In this document: piece by piece, positions 1-6,101 of the stretch | Numbering within the stretch: the first letter of the stretch is position 1 | How the letters are laid out: each line of letters starts with the position of its first letter | From: Anaeromyxobacter terrae | GTDB taxonomy: Bacteria; Myxococcota; Myxococcia; Myxococcales; Anaeromyxobacteraceae | Assembly: GCF_022690685.1 (NCBI RefSeq) | Contig: NZ_JALCYY010000051.1 | Coordinates: 1-35,636, forward strand | DNA: 35,636 nt | Direction of reading: 5' to 3' | Translations under genes and position numbers: made by a program | The notes under the pieces: model-generated | The model's database searches: none | Told to the model about the DNA's origin: nothing | Seen by the model: only the letters and a program-made list of their open reading frames with translations

Positions 1-1521
1 GTCGCCGAACGCGCGCGCGACGCGGGAGGCCTCGGGCGCGCGGCCGAGCACGCTCACGAGCGGGAGCACGGCGAGCGGCACGAGGGTCGCGATGGCGCCG
101 GCGAGGGGAACGCCGTCGGCGCCCCAGGCCGGGAAGAGCAGGAAGGCGGCGGCGAGCCCGGCGACGATGGCCGCCCAGGCGCCCGCCCGCGTCGCGCGCC
201 TCCAGAAGAGGCCGTAGACGAAGGGCGCGAGGAACACCGCCGACAGCGTGCCCCAGCTCATCACCATGAGGTTCACGATGACGGCGGGCTTCGCGAGCGC
301 GATCGCGAGCGAGAGGCCGACGAACACCGCGCACAGCGCGCGCAGCACCGCCATCTGGCGCCGCGGCGCGCGCTCCCGCCCGGCCACCGCGCCGTAGAGG
401 TCGATCCCGATCGCCGAGCTCGAGACGAGCACGAGCGACGAGAGGCTCGACATCGAGGCCGAGAAGACCATGAGCACGATCACGAGCACGAGCGTCTCCG
501 GCAGCCCGGAGGTCGTGATGAAGTGCGGCATGATCTTGTCCCAGATCGGCCCCGAGGGCCCCATGAGCTCGGCCGGCAGGCGCGCGCCGTACCGGAGGTG
601 CGTGAGCGCGCCGCTGTAGTACGCGCCGAAGGCCATGAAGAGGGCGAAGACGCCGGCGATGACGAGCGCGCGGTCGACGTCGGCGCGAGAGCGGATCGAG
701 TAGAACTTCTGGACCATCTGCGGGAGCGCCCACGGCCCGAGGCTCGTGATGAGGACGAGCGCGGCGAGGGTGAGCCAGCCGGGCACGGCGAGCGCGAGCG
801 GCGTCCCCGCGCCGACGTGCTTCACCGCGACGAGCCCCGGCGCCATCGCGGCGGGATCGCCCAGGAGGCGCCGCGTCGCCTCGACGAAGCCCCCTGCCTC
901 CGGGCGGTGCGCGAGCAGCCACACCATGAGCATCACGCCGGCGAACTCCACGATGCCGCGCAGGAAGTCGCTCACCGCGACCGCGAAGTAGCCGCCCATC
1001 ACGAGGTACACGGCGGTGATGGCGGTGAGGAGGTAGAGCGCCGTCTCGTAGCGGATGTGGAGCGTCAGCTCGAAGAGGTACGAGAGCCCCATCAGCACGG
1101 ACGCGGAGTAGGGGACGAGGAACACGAACACCACGAGCGCGGCGACGACCTGGAGCGCGCGCGAGCCGTAACGCGCCGCCAGGAACTGCGGCATCGTGAT
1201 GGCGTCGAGCCGCGCCGTCATCTCGCGCGTGCGGGCGGCGAGGAGCTTCCAGGCGAGGATCGTCCCGACCACGACGTTGCCGAGGACGATCCAGAGGGTG
1301 TGGATCCCGAAGCCCCAGCCGAGCTTGCCGGCGTAGCCGATGAACAGCACCGCCGAGAAGTAGGTCGTGCCGTAGGCGAACGCGCTCATCCACGGTCCCA
1401 GGCTGCGGCCGCCGATGAAGAAGTCGTGCACGTCGCGCGTGCGGCGCATGGCGAGCCAGCCGACGGCGACCATCGCGAGCACGTACGCCACGACGATCCC
1501 CACATAGACCCATGAAGGCAT
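1..1521 (-). CDS. Sodium/solute symporter (SSS family), 3' end outside the window
   Basis: This is an inner-membrane secondary transporter of the sodium:solute symporter (PutP/PanF-like) superfamily. The 507 codons visible read without a stop from the window edge. They encode a succession of hydrophobic helices, beginning just after the N-terminal MPSWVYVG, and the first cytoplasmic loop carries the family-typical DFFIGGRSLGPW segment followed by a serine/threonine/glycine-rich TM2 (AFAYGTTYFSAVLFIGYAG). The mid-protein GPWALPQMVQKFYS and SASMSSLSSLVLVSSSAIGIDLY segments are characteristic of the sodium-binding region of the family. An ATG three codons upstream (1530) is an alternative start; neither has a strong ribosome binding site. 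The C-terminus lies beyond position 1. The gene diverges from tryptophanase, so an amino-acid substrate is conceivable, but specificity cannot be read from the sequence. Confidence 0.88.
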   Translation of the reverse strand, partial: MPSWVYVGIVVAYVLAMVAVGWLAMRRTRDVHDFFIGGRSLGPWMSAFAYGTTYFSAVLFIGYAGKLGWGFGIHTLWIVLGNVVVGTILAWKLLAARTREMTARLDAITMPQFLAARYGSRALQVVAALVVFVFLVPYSASVLMGLSYLFELTLHIRYETALYLLTAITAVYLVMGGYFAVAVSDFLRGIVEFAGVMLMVWLLAHRPEAGGFVEATRRLLGDPAAMAPGLVAVKHVGAGTPLALAVPGWLTLAALVLITSLGPWALPQMVQKFYSIRSRADVDRALVIAGVFALFMAFGAYYSGALTHLRYGARLPAELMGPSGPIWDKIMPHFITTSGLPETLVLVIVLMVFSASMSSLSSLVLVSSSAIGIDLYGAVAGRERAPRRQMAVLRALCAVFVGLSLAIALAKPAVIVNLMVMSWGTLSAVFLAPFVYGLFWRRATRAGAWAAIVAGLAAAFLLFPAWGADGVPLAGAIATLVPLAVLPLVSVLGRAPEASRVARAFGD

Positions 1522-1585
1522 GCCCCGCATGGTAGTCGGGCGACACTCATCCGTGAACACCCGGCGCGCTGGGGAGTGACGCCGG

Positions 1586-1620
1586 CGGAGCTATGCTCCG
1601 CGCGCGGGGGCGCAGCCCCC
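1586..1620. repeat. Tandem-hairpin intergenic element, copy A
   Basis: Two perfect inverted repeats lie back to back between the symporter and tryptophanase. The first (1586-1600) has a 6-bp stem CGGAGC/GCTCCG with loop TAT. The second (1606-1620) has a 6-bp stem GGGGGC/GCCCCC with loop GCA. A reverse-complemented relative with the same two-hairpin order occurs at about 30616-30651. It is likely a dispersed REP-like element; no role in the neighbouring genes is established. It lies upstream of the tryptophanase ribosome binding site, so it could sit in that leader. Confidence 0.45.
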
Positions 1621-1707
1621 GTCGAAGCGTCGCCGGACGACCGCCCGATTCGCGAGTCAGCGGCGGCGTCGTCCAGCCCGCAGCCCACCCCGGCGGAGGT
1701 TCATCGC

Positions 1708-3078
1708 GTGCCACGCACCATCATCGAGCCGTTCCGGATCAAGTCCGTCGAGCCCATCCGCATGACCACGCGGGAGGAGCGGGCGCGCTTGCTCGAGGCG
1801 GCGCGTCTCAACCCGTTCCATCTGCGGGCCGAGGACGTACTCCTCGACTTCCTCACCGACTCCGGCACCGGCGCGATGTCGGCGCGCCAGTGGGCTGCGC
1901 TCATCGAGGGGGACGAGAGCTACGCCGGGGCGCGGAGCTTCTTCCGCTTCGAGCGCGCGGTGCAGGAGCTCACCGGCTACCCGCACGTCATCCCGACGCA
2001 CCAGGGGCGGGCGTCGGAGCGGATCCTGTTCTCGGTCGCGACGAAGCCGGGCGACGTCGTCCCGTCGAACACGCACTTCGACACCACCCGCGCGAACCTC
2101 GAGTACGACGGCGTCGAGCCGCTCGACCTGGTGGTGCCGGAGGGGCTCGAGCCGAGGAGCCGCCACCCGTTCAAGGGGAACATCGACCTCGCCAAGGTCG
2201 AGCGCCTCCTCGCGGAGAAGGCGGATCGGGTGCCGTTCGGCATGATCACCCTCACGAACAACTCCGGCGGCGGGCAGCCGGTCTCGCTCGAGAACGTCCG
2301 GGCGTACGCGGCGCTGCTCCGCCGGCACGGCAAGCCGCTCGTGCTCGACGCCTGCCGCTTCGCCGAGAACGCCATGTTCGTGAAGCTGCGCGAGCCGGGC
2401 CAGGCGGACCGGACGCCGCGTGAGATCGCGCGGGAGTTCTTCTCCCTCGCCGACGGCTGCCTCGTGTCGGCGAAGAAGGACGGGCTCGCCAACATCGGCG
2501 GCTTCATCGCGCTGCGGGACGAGCGGTGGGTGGAGGCGGCGCGGAACCTCCTCATCCTGACGGAGGGCTTCCCGACCTACGGTGGCCTCGCGGGGCGGGA
2601 CCTCGAGGCGATCGCCGTCGGGCTCGAGGAGGTCCTGCACGAGGACTACCTCCGCTACAGGCTCCGGACCGCCGAGTACCTCGGCGAGAAGCTCCTCTCC
2701 GCGGGCGTCGGCATCGTCGAGCCCACCGGCGGCCACGCCGTCTACCTCGACGCGAGGAGCTTCCTCCCGCACCTCTCGCCCGCCGACTATCCGGCCTGGT
2801 CGCTGTCGCTCGCGCTCTACCTGGAGGGCGGCATCCGCGGCGTGGAGATCGGCTCGGTGATGTTCGGGAAGCGGCTCGACGACGGGACGGAGACCTACCA
2901 CCCGCTCGAGCTCGTGCGGCTCGCCTTCCCGCGCCGCGTCTACACCCAGAGCCACTTCGACTATGCGGCCGAGGTGATCTGCGAGCTCAAGGCGAAGGCG
3001 CGCGAGGTGCGCGGCGTGCGCTTCACGCGCCAGGCGAAGTTCCTCCGCCACTTCACGGCGGAGTTCCGCTGGGCGTGA
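1708..3078 (+). CDS. tnaA: Tryptophanase (PLP-dependent beta-elimination lyase)
   Basis: This enzyme cleaves L-tryptophan to indole, pyruvate and ammonia in the cytoplasm. The 456-residue product matches the tryptophanase/tyrosine phenol-lyase family end to end: PFRIKSVE at 8-15, LTDSGTGAMS, IPTHQGRASE, the PLP lysine pair SAKKDG (Lys256/257), EGFPTYGGLAGRD and a C-terminal LRHFTAEF. Overall wording resembles tyrosine phenol-lyase, but the three positions separating the two activities read Asp125, Ile381 and His448, the tryptophanase residues, where tyrosine phenol-lyase has Thr124, Arg381 and Phe448. The GTG start at 1708 has a GGAGG eight bases upstream (1695-1699) and gives the family's usual length; the frame is open further upstream without support. 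No TnaC-like leader peptide with a regulatory Trp was seen. It converges on the lipoprotein gene. Confidence 0.93.
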   Translation: MPRTIIEPFRIKSVEPIRMTTREERARLLEAARLNPFHLRAEDVLLDFLTDSGTGAMSARQWAALIEGDESYAGARSFFRFERAVQELTGYPHVIPTHQGRASERILFSVATKPGDVVPSNTHFDTTRANLEYDGVEPLDLVVPEGLEPRSRHPFKGNIDLAKVERLLAEKADRVPFGMITLTNNSGGGQPVSLENVRAYAALLRRHGKPLVLDACRFAENAMFVKLREPGQADRTPREIAREFFSLADGCLVSAKKDGLANIGGFIALRDERWVEAARNLLILTEGFPTYGGLAGRDLEAIAVGLEEVLHEDYLRYRLRTAEYLGEKLLSAGVGIVEPTGGHAVYLDARSFLPHLSPADYPAWSLSLALYLEGGIRGVEIGSVMFGKRLDDGTETYHPLELVRLAFPRRVYTQSHFDYAAEVICELKAKAREVRGVRFTRQAKFLRHFTAEFRWA

Positions 3079-3108
3079 GTCGTGGCGCGCAAGGCGCACG
3101 AGACCGGA

Positions 3109-3217
3109 GCCGAGGCGGGCTACCGCAGCGACGCGCGCCGAGGCGTACTGCCTCCGTACGCCGCAGGCGCAAGGAGCGAGGACGCCCGCCGCAGGCCCGG
3201 TATCGTGCGCCGAGGCG
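3109..3217. repeat. Structured spacer with three GCCGAGGCG repeats and a bulged hairpin
   Basis: This is the non-coding gap between the convergent tryptophanase and lipoprotein genes. GCCGAGGCG occurs three times in the same orientation (3109-3117, 3137-3145, 3209-3217), the last abutting the lipoprotein stop codon. The middle copy forms part of an inverted repeat at 3135-3170: outer stem GCGCC/GGCGC, inner stem GGCGTAC/GTACGCC, 7-nt loop. It probably serves as a bidirectional transcription end, but has no U-tract, and may be a dispersed repeat. Confidence 0.4.
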
Positions 3218-3457
3218 CTACTTCGGGACCTTCCGGTTGAACTCCTTCAGGTCGTCGGCTGTGGGCGCGGTGGTCGCGTCCGGCTCCTGCGCAGGCGCGG
3301 CGGCGACGACGGGCTTCGCCGGCTCCTCCGCGACGGCGAGGGGGATGGCCGGTGGGATGAGGCGCGTCTCGGGCTCGCGCGGCTTCGAGCAGGCGGACGC
3401 CGCCGCGATGGCGGCGAGCAGGGTGACGGGGACGAGCGGCAGGTAGAGGCGGGGCAT
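3218..3457 (-). CDS. Small predicted lipoprotein
   Basis: A 79-residue exported protein of unknown function. The N-terminus MPRLYLPLVPVTLLAAIAAA is a signal peptide followed by SAC, a type II signal peptidase site, so Cys would be the lipidated residue and the mature chain only about 58 residues. The mature part is rich in Pro, Ala, Glu and Lys with no recognisable domain and ends in a charged DDLKEFNRKVPK. The start at 3457 is chosen because it begins the signal peptide and has GGAG five to six bases upstream; an open extension to 3565 lacks these. It is probably a membrane-tethered periplasmic peptide; the partner is unknown. Confidence 0.72.
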   Translation of the reverse strand: MPRLYLPLVPVTLLAAIAAASACSKPREPETRLIPPAIPLAVAEEPAKPVVAAAPAQEPDATTAPTADDLKEFNRKVPK

Positions 3458-3640
3458 CGGGGCTCCTCGGTGCTTCGGGTTCGAGGAGCGCTGGTGCAGC
3501 CGGCGTGCCCGCTGCTCGACCGCGCTCGGACGCGCGAATCCCCGGCGCGGTGGACGGCGGGACACGGCCGGCGTGTCCCGACGCCCACGGCCGCGGTTCC
3601 CCGGCCAGGGCGGCGCCGGCCCGGTCGCGATCGGCTATTC

Positions 3641-4411
3641 ATGGCGCCCTCCGTGTTCATCGCTCTCTCGAAGACCCTCGACCTCGCGGTCGCGCCCCTC
3701 ACCTGGACCCTCGCCCTGTTCCTCCTTGCGGCGCTCCTCCACCGCCGCCCGCGCGCGCCCTGGGCGCTCGGGCTCGCCGCCGCCGCCGTACTCGTCACGT
3801 TCTCCGTCGCGCCGGTGGCGAACGGGATCCAGCGCTTCGCGGAGTCGGGCGCGGAGCGCACCTTCCGGCCCGACGTCGTGTACGACGCGGCCATCGTGCT
3901 CTCGGGACAGGTGGACGCGGACGCGTCGCGCGCGAGCGGCGAGACCGAGTTCCAGGATGCGGTCGATCGCGTGCTCCGCGGGCTCGAGCTGTGGCGCGCG
4001 GGCCGCGTTCGTCACCTCGTCCTCTCCGGTGGCCCGGTGGAGGCGGCGCCGCGCGAGCCGTCCGAGGCGGAGCGGCTGCGGGACAAGCTCGTCGAGTGGG
4101 GCGTCCCCGCGGCGGCGATCGTGGTCGACCCGCGCAGCCGCAACACGCGCGAGAACGCCATCGAGTCGGCGCGACTCGCGGCGGCGCACGGGTTCCACTC
4201 GCTCCTGCTCGTCACGAGCGCGGCGCACGTGCCGCGCGCGCTCGGCTGCTTCCGGGCGGTGGGGCTCTCGCCGGACGTGCTGCCGGTCGATCGGCGCGCC
4301 GGGCGGGGCGGGAGCTGGCTGCCGCGGGCGAGCGTGCTCGCGCAGAGCACGAAGGCCCTGCACGAGCTCGCGGGGAGGGTGGTCTACAGGCTCGCCGGCT
4401 ACAGCCGCTGA
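3641..4411 (+). CDS. ElyC/YdcF-like DUF218 membrane protein
   Basis: A 256-residue inner-membrane protein with two N-terminal hydrophobic helices (roughly residues 5-33 and 40-60) followed by a DUF218 domain exposed to the periplasm. Family hallmarks are DAAIVLSGQVD, the RHLVLSGG strand-loop, a SRNTRENA segment and LLVTSAAHVPRAL. The layout resembles E. coli ElyC, linked to undecaprenyl-phosphate and envelope-precursor metabolism, and YdcF; the exact reaction is not established for the family. The ATG at 3641 begins the first helix; its Shine-Dalgarno sequence is poor, and an in-frame GTG at 3653 is possible. It stands alone between the divergent lipoprotein gene and the convergent hemerythrin gene. 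Confidence 0.82.
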   Translation: MAPSVFIALSKTLDLAVAPLTWTLALFLLAALLHRRPRAPWALGLAAAAVLVTFSVAPVANGIQRFAESGAERTFRPDVVYDAAIVLSGQVDADASRASGETEFQDAVDRVLRGLELWRAGRVRHLVLSGGPVEAAPREPSEAERLRDKLVEWGVPAAAIVVDPRSRNTRENAIESARLAAAHGFHSLLLVTSAAHVPRALGCFRAVGLSPDVLPVDRRAGRGGSWLPRASVLAQSTKALHELAGRVVYRLAGYSR

Positions 4412-4432
4412 CGGCGGCGAGCGAGCAGGGCG

Positions 4433-4876
4433 CTACTGCACGCGATCGGCGGCGACGCGCGCGGTGAGCGCGGGCGCGGCGCGCGAGGGGCCGAGCGACG
4501 CGAGATCGCCGTGCGTGCGCGCGACGTGGATGTCGATCCAGCGCGGAAGCCAGGAGGTGAAGCGGACCTCCTGCAGCGCGACGAGGCCACGGCGCGTGAC
4601 GCTGTCCACGAGCTCGTCGAGATCGGAGAGGAAGCGCTCGTGCTCGTGCGCGTGGCGGGAGAGGCTCTTCGCGCCGGCATCCCGGAGCTTCGCCTCCTCC
4701 TCGATGAACTGGGCCTCGGCGGCGACCCGCAGCAGCTCGAGCCGCGTCACCGCCTCGTCCACGCGCCCGGCCCGGACGGTCTCTACGAGGCGGTTGGTGC
4801 GGTGCAGGAGATCGCGCTGCTTCGCGTCGATCGAATCAATCCCGACCGCGTGACCCGAGTGCCACTGAATCCACAT
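4433..4876 (-). CDS. Hemerythrin-fold protein with altered metal ligands
   Basis: A 147-residue cytosolic four-helix protein of the bacteriohemerythrin family. Order and spacing of the helices are standard: VGIDSIDAKQRDLLHRTNRL, AQFIEEEAKL, SLSRHAHEHERFL and WIDIHVARTHGDL. Compared with canonical di-iron hemerythrins, the two histidines that bind only the second iron are both Gln (KQRD, AQFIEE) and the bridging Asp five residues after the WxxxH histidine is His. The bridging Glu and the three first-iron histidines (HAHEH and WIDIH) are kept. I infer a mononuclear or otherwise altered site, so oxygen storage should not be assumed. The ATG at 4876 has an AGGAGG nine bases upstream; longer starts have none. 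Two adjacent inverted repeats sit in the leader. Confidence 0.85.
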   Translation of the reverse strand: MWIQWHSGHAVGIDSIDAKQRDLLHRTNRLVETVRAGRVDEAVTRLELLRVAAEAQFIEEEAKLRDAGAKSLSRHAHEHERFLSDLDELVDSVTRRGLVALQEVRFTSWLPRWIDIHVARTHGDLASLGPSRAAPALTARVAADRVQ

Positions 4877-4899
4877 GAGGCGCGCCTCCTGCCGTGGTG

Positions 4900-4940
4900 G
4901 GCTCCGGTGCGTTGGAGCCGTGTCGAGTGGGAACGACACG
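4900..4940 (-). promoter_or_regulatory. Two adjacent inverted repeats in the hemerythrin leader
   Basis: Directly upstream of the hemerythrin Shine-Dalgarno are two perfect inverted repeats, each with an 8-nt spacer and overlapping by one base. One is GGCTCC/GGAGCC (4900-4905 and 4914-4919), the other CGTGTCG/CGACACG (4919-4925 and 4934-4940). They could be a dimeric regulator's operator or a structured RNA leader. No known riboswitch consensus was recognised. Confidence 0.4.
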
Positions 4941-5205
4941 CCGAATTACCACGCTGACTCCGTGCGGCGCGAGGCCGCATGGGGGATTTCTCGACATCGC
5001 GAGCGAACCGTCGTGTTCACGCGGATCTCGCGATCTCGACCGGAGGGCTCTGCAAAGCGATCGATTCGCGGGTCGGAAGAAGACCGCTCCGCTCGATCTC
5101 GGAGATCCAGGCGGGCGAGCGGCCGGGCGATCCGGGGCGTAGCACGAACCGTGAATCACCGCGCCGCACCTCCTTCGCCACCCCGGGTGAACGGCCGCGG
5201 CGGCT
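4941..5205. other. Non-coding spacer upstream of the hemerythrin gene
   Basis: With the leader (4877-4940) this is about 330 bp without a supportable gene. It lies between the hemerythrin gene and the 3' end of thiD, both leftward, so it should hold the hemerythrin promoter and the thiD transcription end. Base composition is less GC-extreme than the surroundings. Short open frames on the plus strand have no ribosome binding site or recognisable protein. No RNA gene was recognised. Confidence 0.5.
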
Positions 5206-5988
5206 TCACCGCAGCGGGTGAAGGTGATCGACGACGCCGCGGCCGCGGCCGACGGCGTAGGAGCGCCTGAGCCCCTCCGTCAGGTAGGCCTTGGCGGCGC
5301 GCACCGCGTCGAGGAGCGCGTCGCCGAGCGCCAGGCGCGCGCAGATCGCGGCCGAGAGCGTGCAGCCCGTGCCGTGCGTGTTCTCGGTCTCGACGCGCGG
5401 AGCAGCGAGCTCGACGAGCGCCGCGCCGTCGAAGAACACGTCCACCGCGTCGCCCTCGAGCGCGCCGCCCTTCACGAGCACGGCTCGCGCGCCGAGCGCC
5501 GCGAGGTCCCGCGCGGCGGCGCGCATCGCGGGGACGTCGCGCACCGGGCGGCCGAGCAGCACGGCGGCCTCGTGCAGGTTCGGCGTGACGAGCGCCGCGT
5601 GCGGGAACAGGCGCTCGACGTAGGCGCGCTCGGCCGCCGCGTCGAGCAGCCGATCGCCGCTCTTCGCCACCATGACCGGATCCACGACGAGCGGCCCGAG
5701 CGGCAGCCGCGCCGCCGCCTCGGCGACCGCCGCGATGATCCCCGCGCTGGCGAGCATGCCGGTCTTCGTCGCGGCGACCGTCATGTCCGTCGCGACCGCC
5801 TCGATCTGCGCGACGACCATGGCGGGCTCGAGGGCCACCCAGGCCGTCACGCCGACGGAGTTCTGAGCGGTGATGGCGGTGAGCGCCGAGGTGCCGTGGA
5901 GGCGGTGGGCTGCGAACGTGCGGAGGTCCGCCTGCACGCCGGCGCCGCCGCCGGAGTCGGAGCCCGCGATGGTGAGGGCGACCTTCAT
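5206..5988 (-). CDS. thiD: Hydroxymethylpyrimidine / phosphomethylpyrimidine kinase
   Basis: A cytosolic ribokinase-family enzyme of thiamine biosynthesis that phosphorylates 4-amino-5-hydroxymethyl-2-methylpyrimidine and then its monophosphate. The 260-residue length is normal for stand-alone ThiD. Diagnostic segments are the N-terminal ALTIAGSDSGGGAGVQADL, TAITAQNS, ATKTGMLA, DPVMVAKSGDRLL, TPNLHEAAVL and the anion-hole/catalytic motif ENTHGTGCTLSAAI near residue 210. The start at 5988 begins the canonical MKVALTIAGSDS; upstream in-frame codons are not family-like. No other thi gene is in the window and the neighbours are unrelated, so it appears monocistronic. It diverges from the GH57 gene across about 110 bp. 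Confidence 0.95.
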   Translation of the reverse strand: MKVALTIAGSDSGGGAGVQADLRTFAAHRLHGTSALTAITAQNSVGVTAWVALEPAMVVAQIEAVATDMTVAATKTGMLASAGIIAAVAEAAARLPLGPLVVDPVMVAKSGDRLLDAAAERAYVERLFPHAALVTPNLHEAAVLLGRPVRDVPAMRAAARDLAALGARAVLVKGGALEGDAVDVFFDGAALVELAAPRVETENTHGTGCTLSAAICARLALGDALLDAVRAAKAYLTEGLRRSYAVGRGRGVVDHLHPLR

Positions 5989-6101
5989 GGCGCGGCAACA
6001 TAACCGAAAGGCCCCGGCCGGGCGGGTCCCGATGCCGGCGCCGCGCGCCGGGGCCCACCGGGGGGCGGGGCCCCGGGTCCGGGCGCGCCTAACATGCAGC
6101 G

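Noticed and set aside
1531-1707. TnaC-like leader peptide for tryptophanase
   Set aside because: Short open frames here contain no Trp codon in a suitable context, and no Rho-site-like arrangement was seen.
4875-5270. Plus-strand open frames over the hemerythrin leader and thiD end
   Set aside because: No ribosome binding site, Arg/Ser-rich products, and overlap with the 3' end of thiD and the hemerythrin leader.
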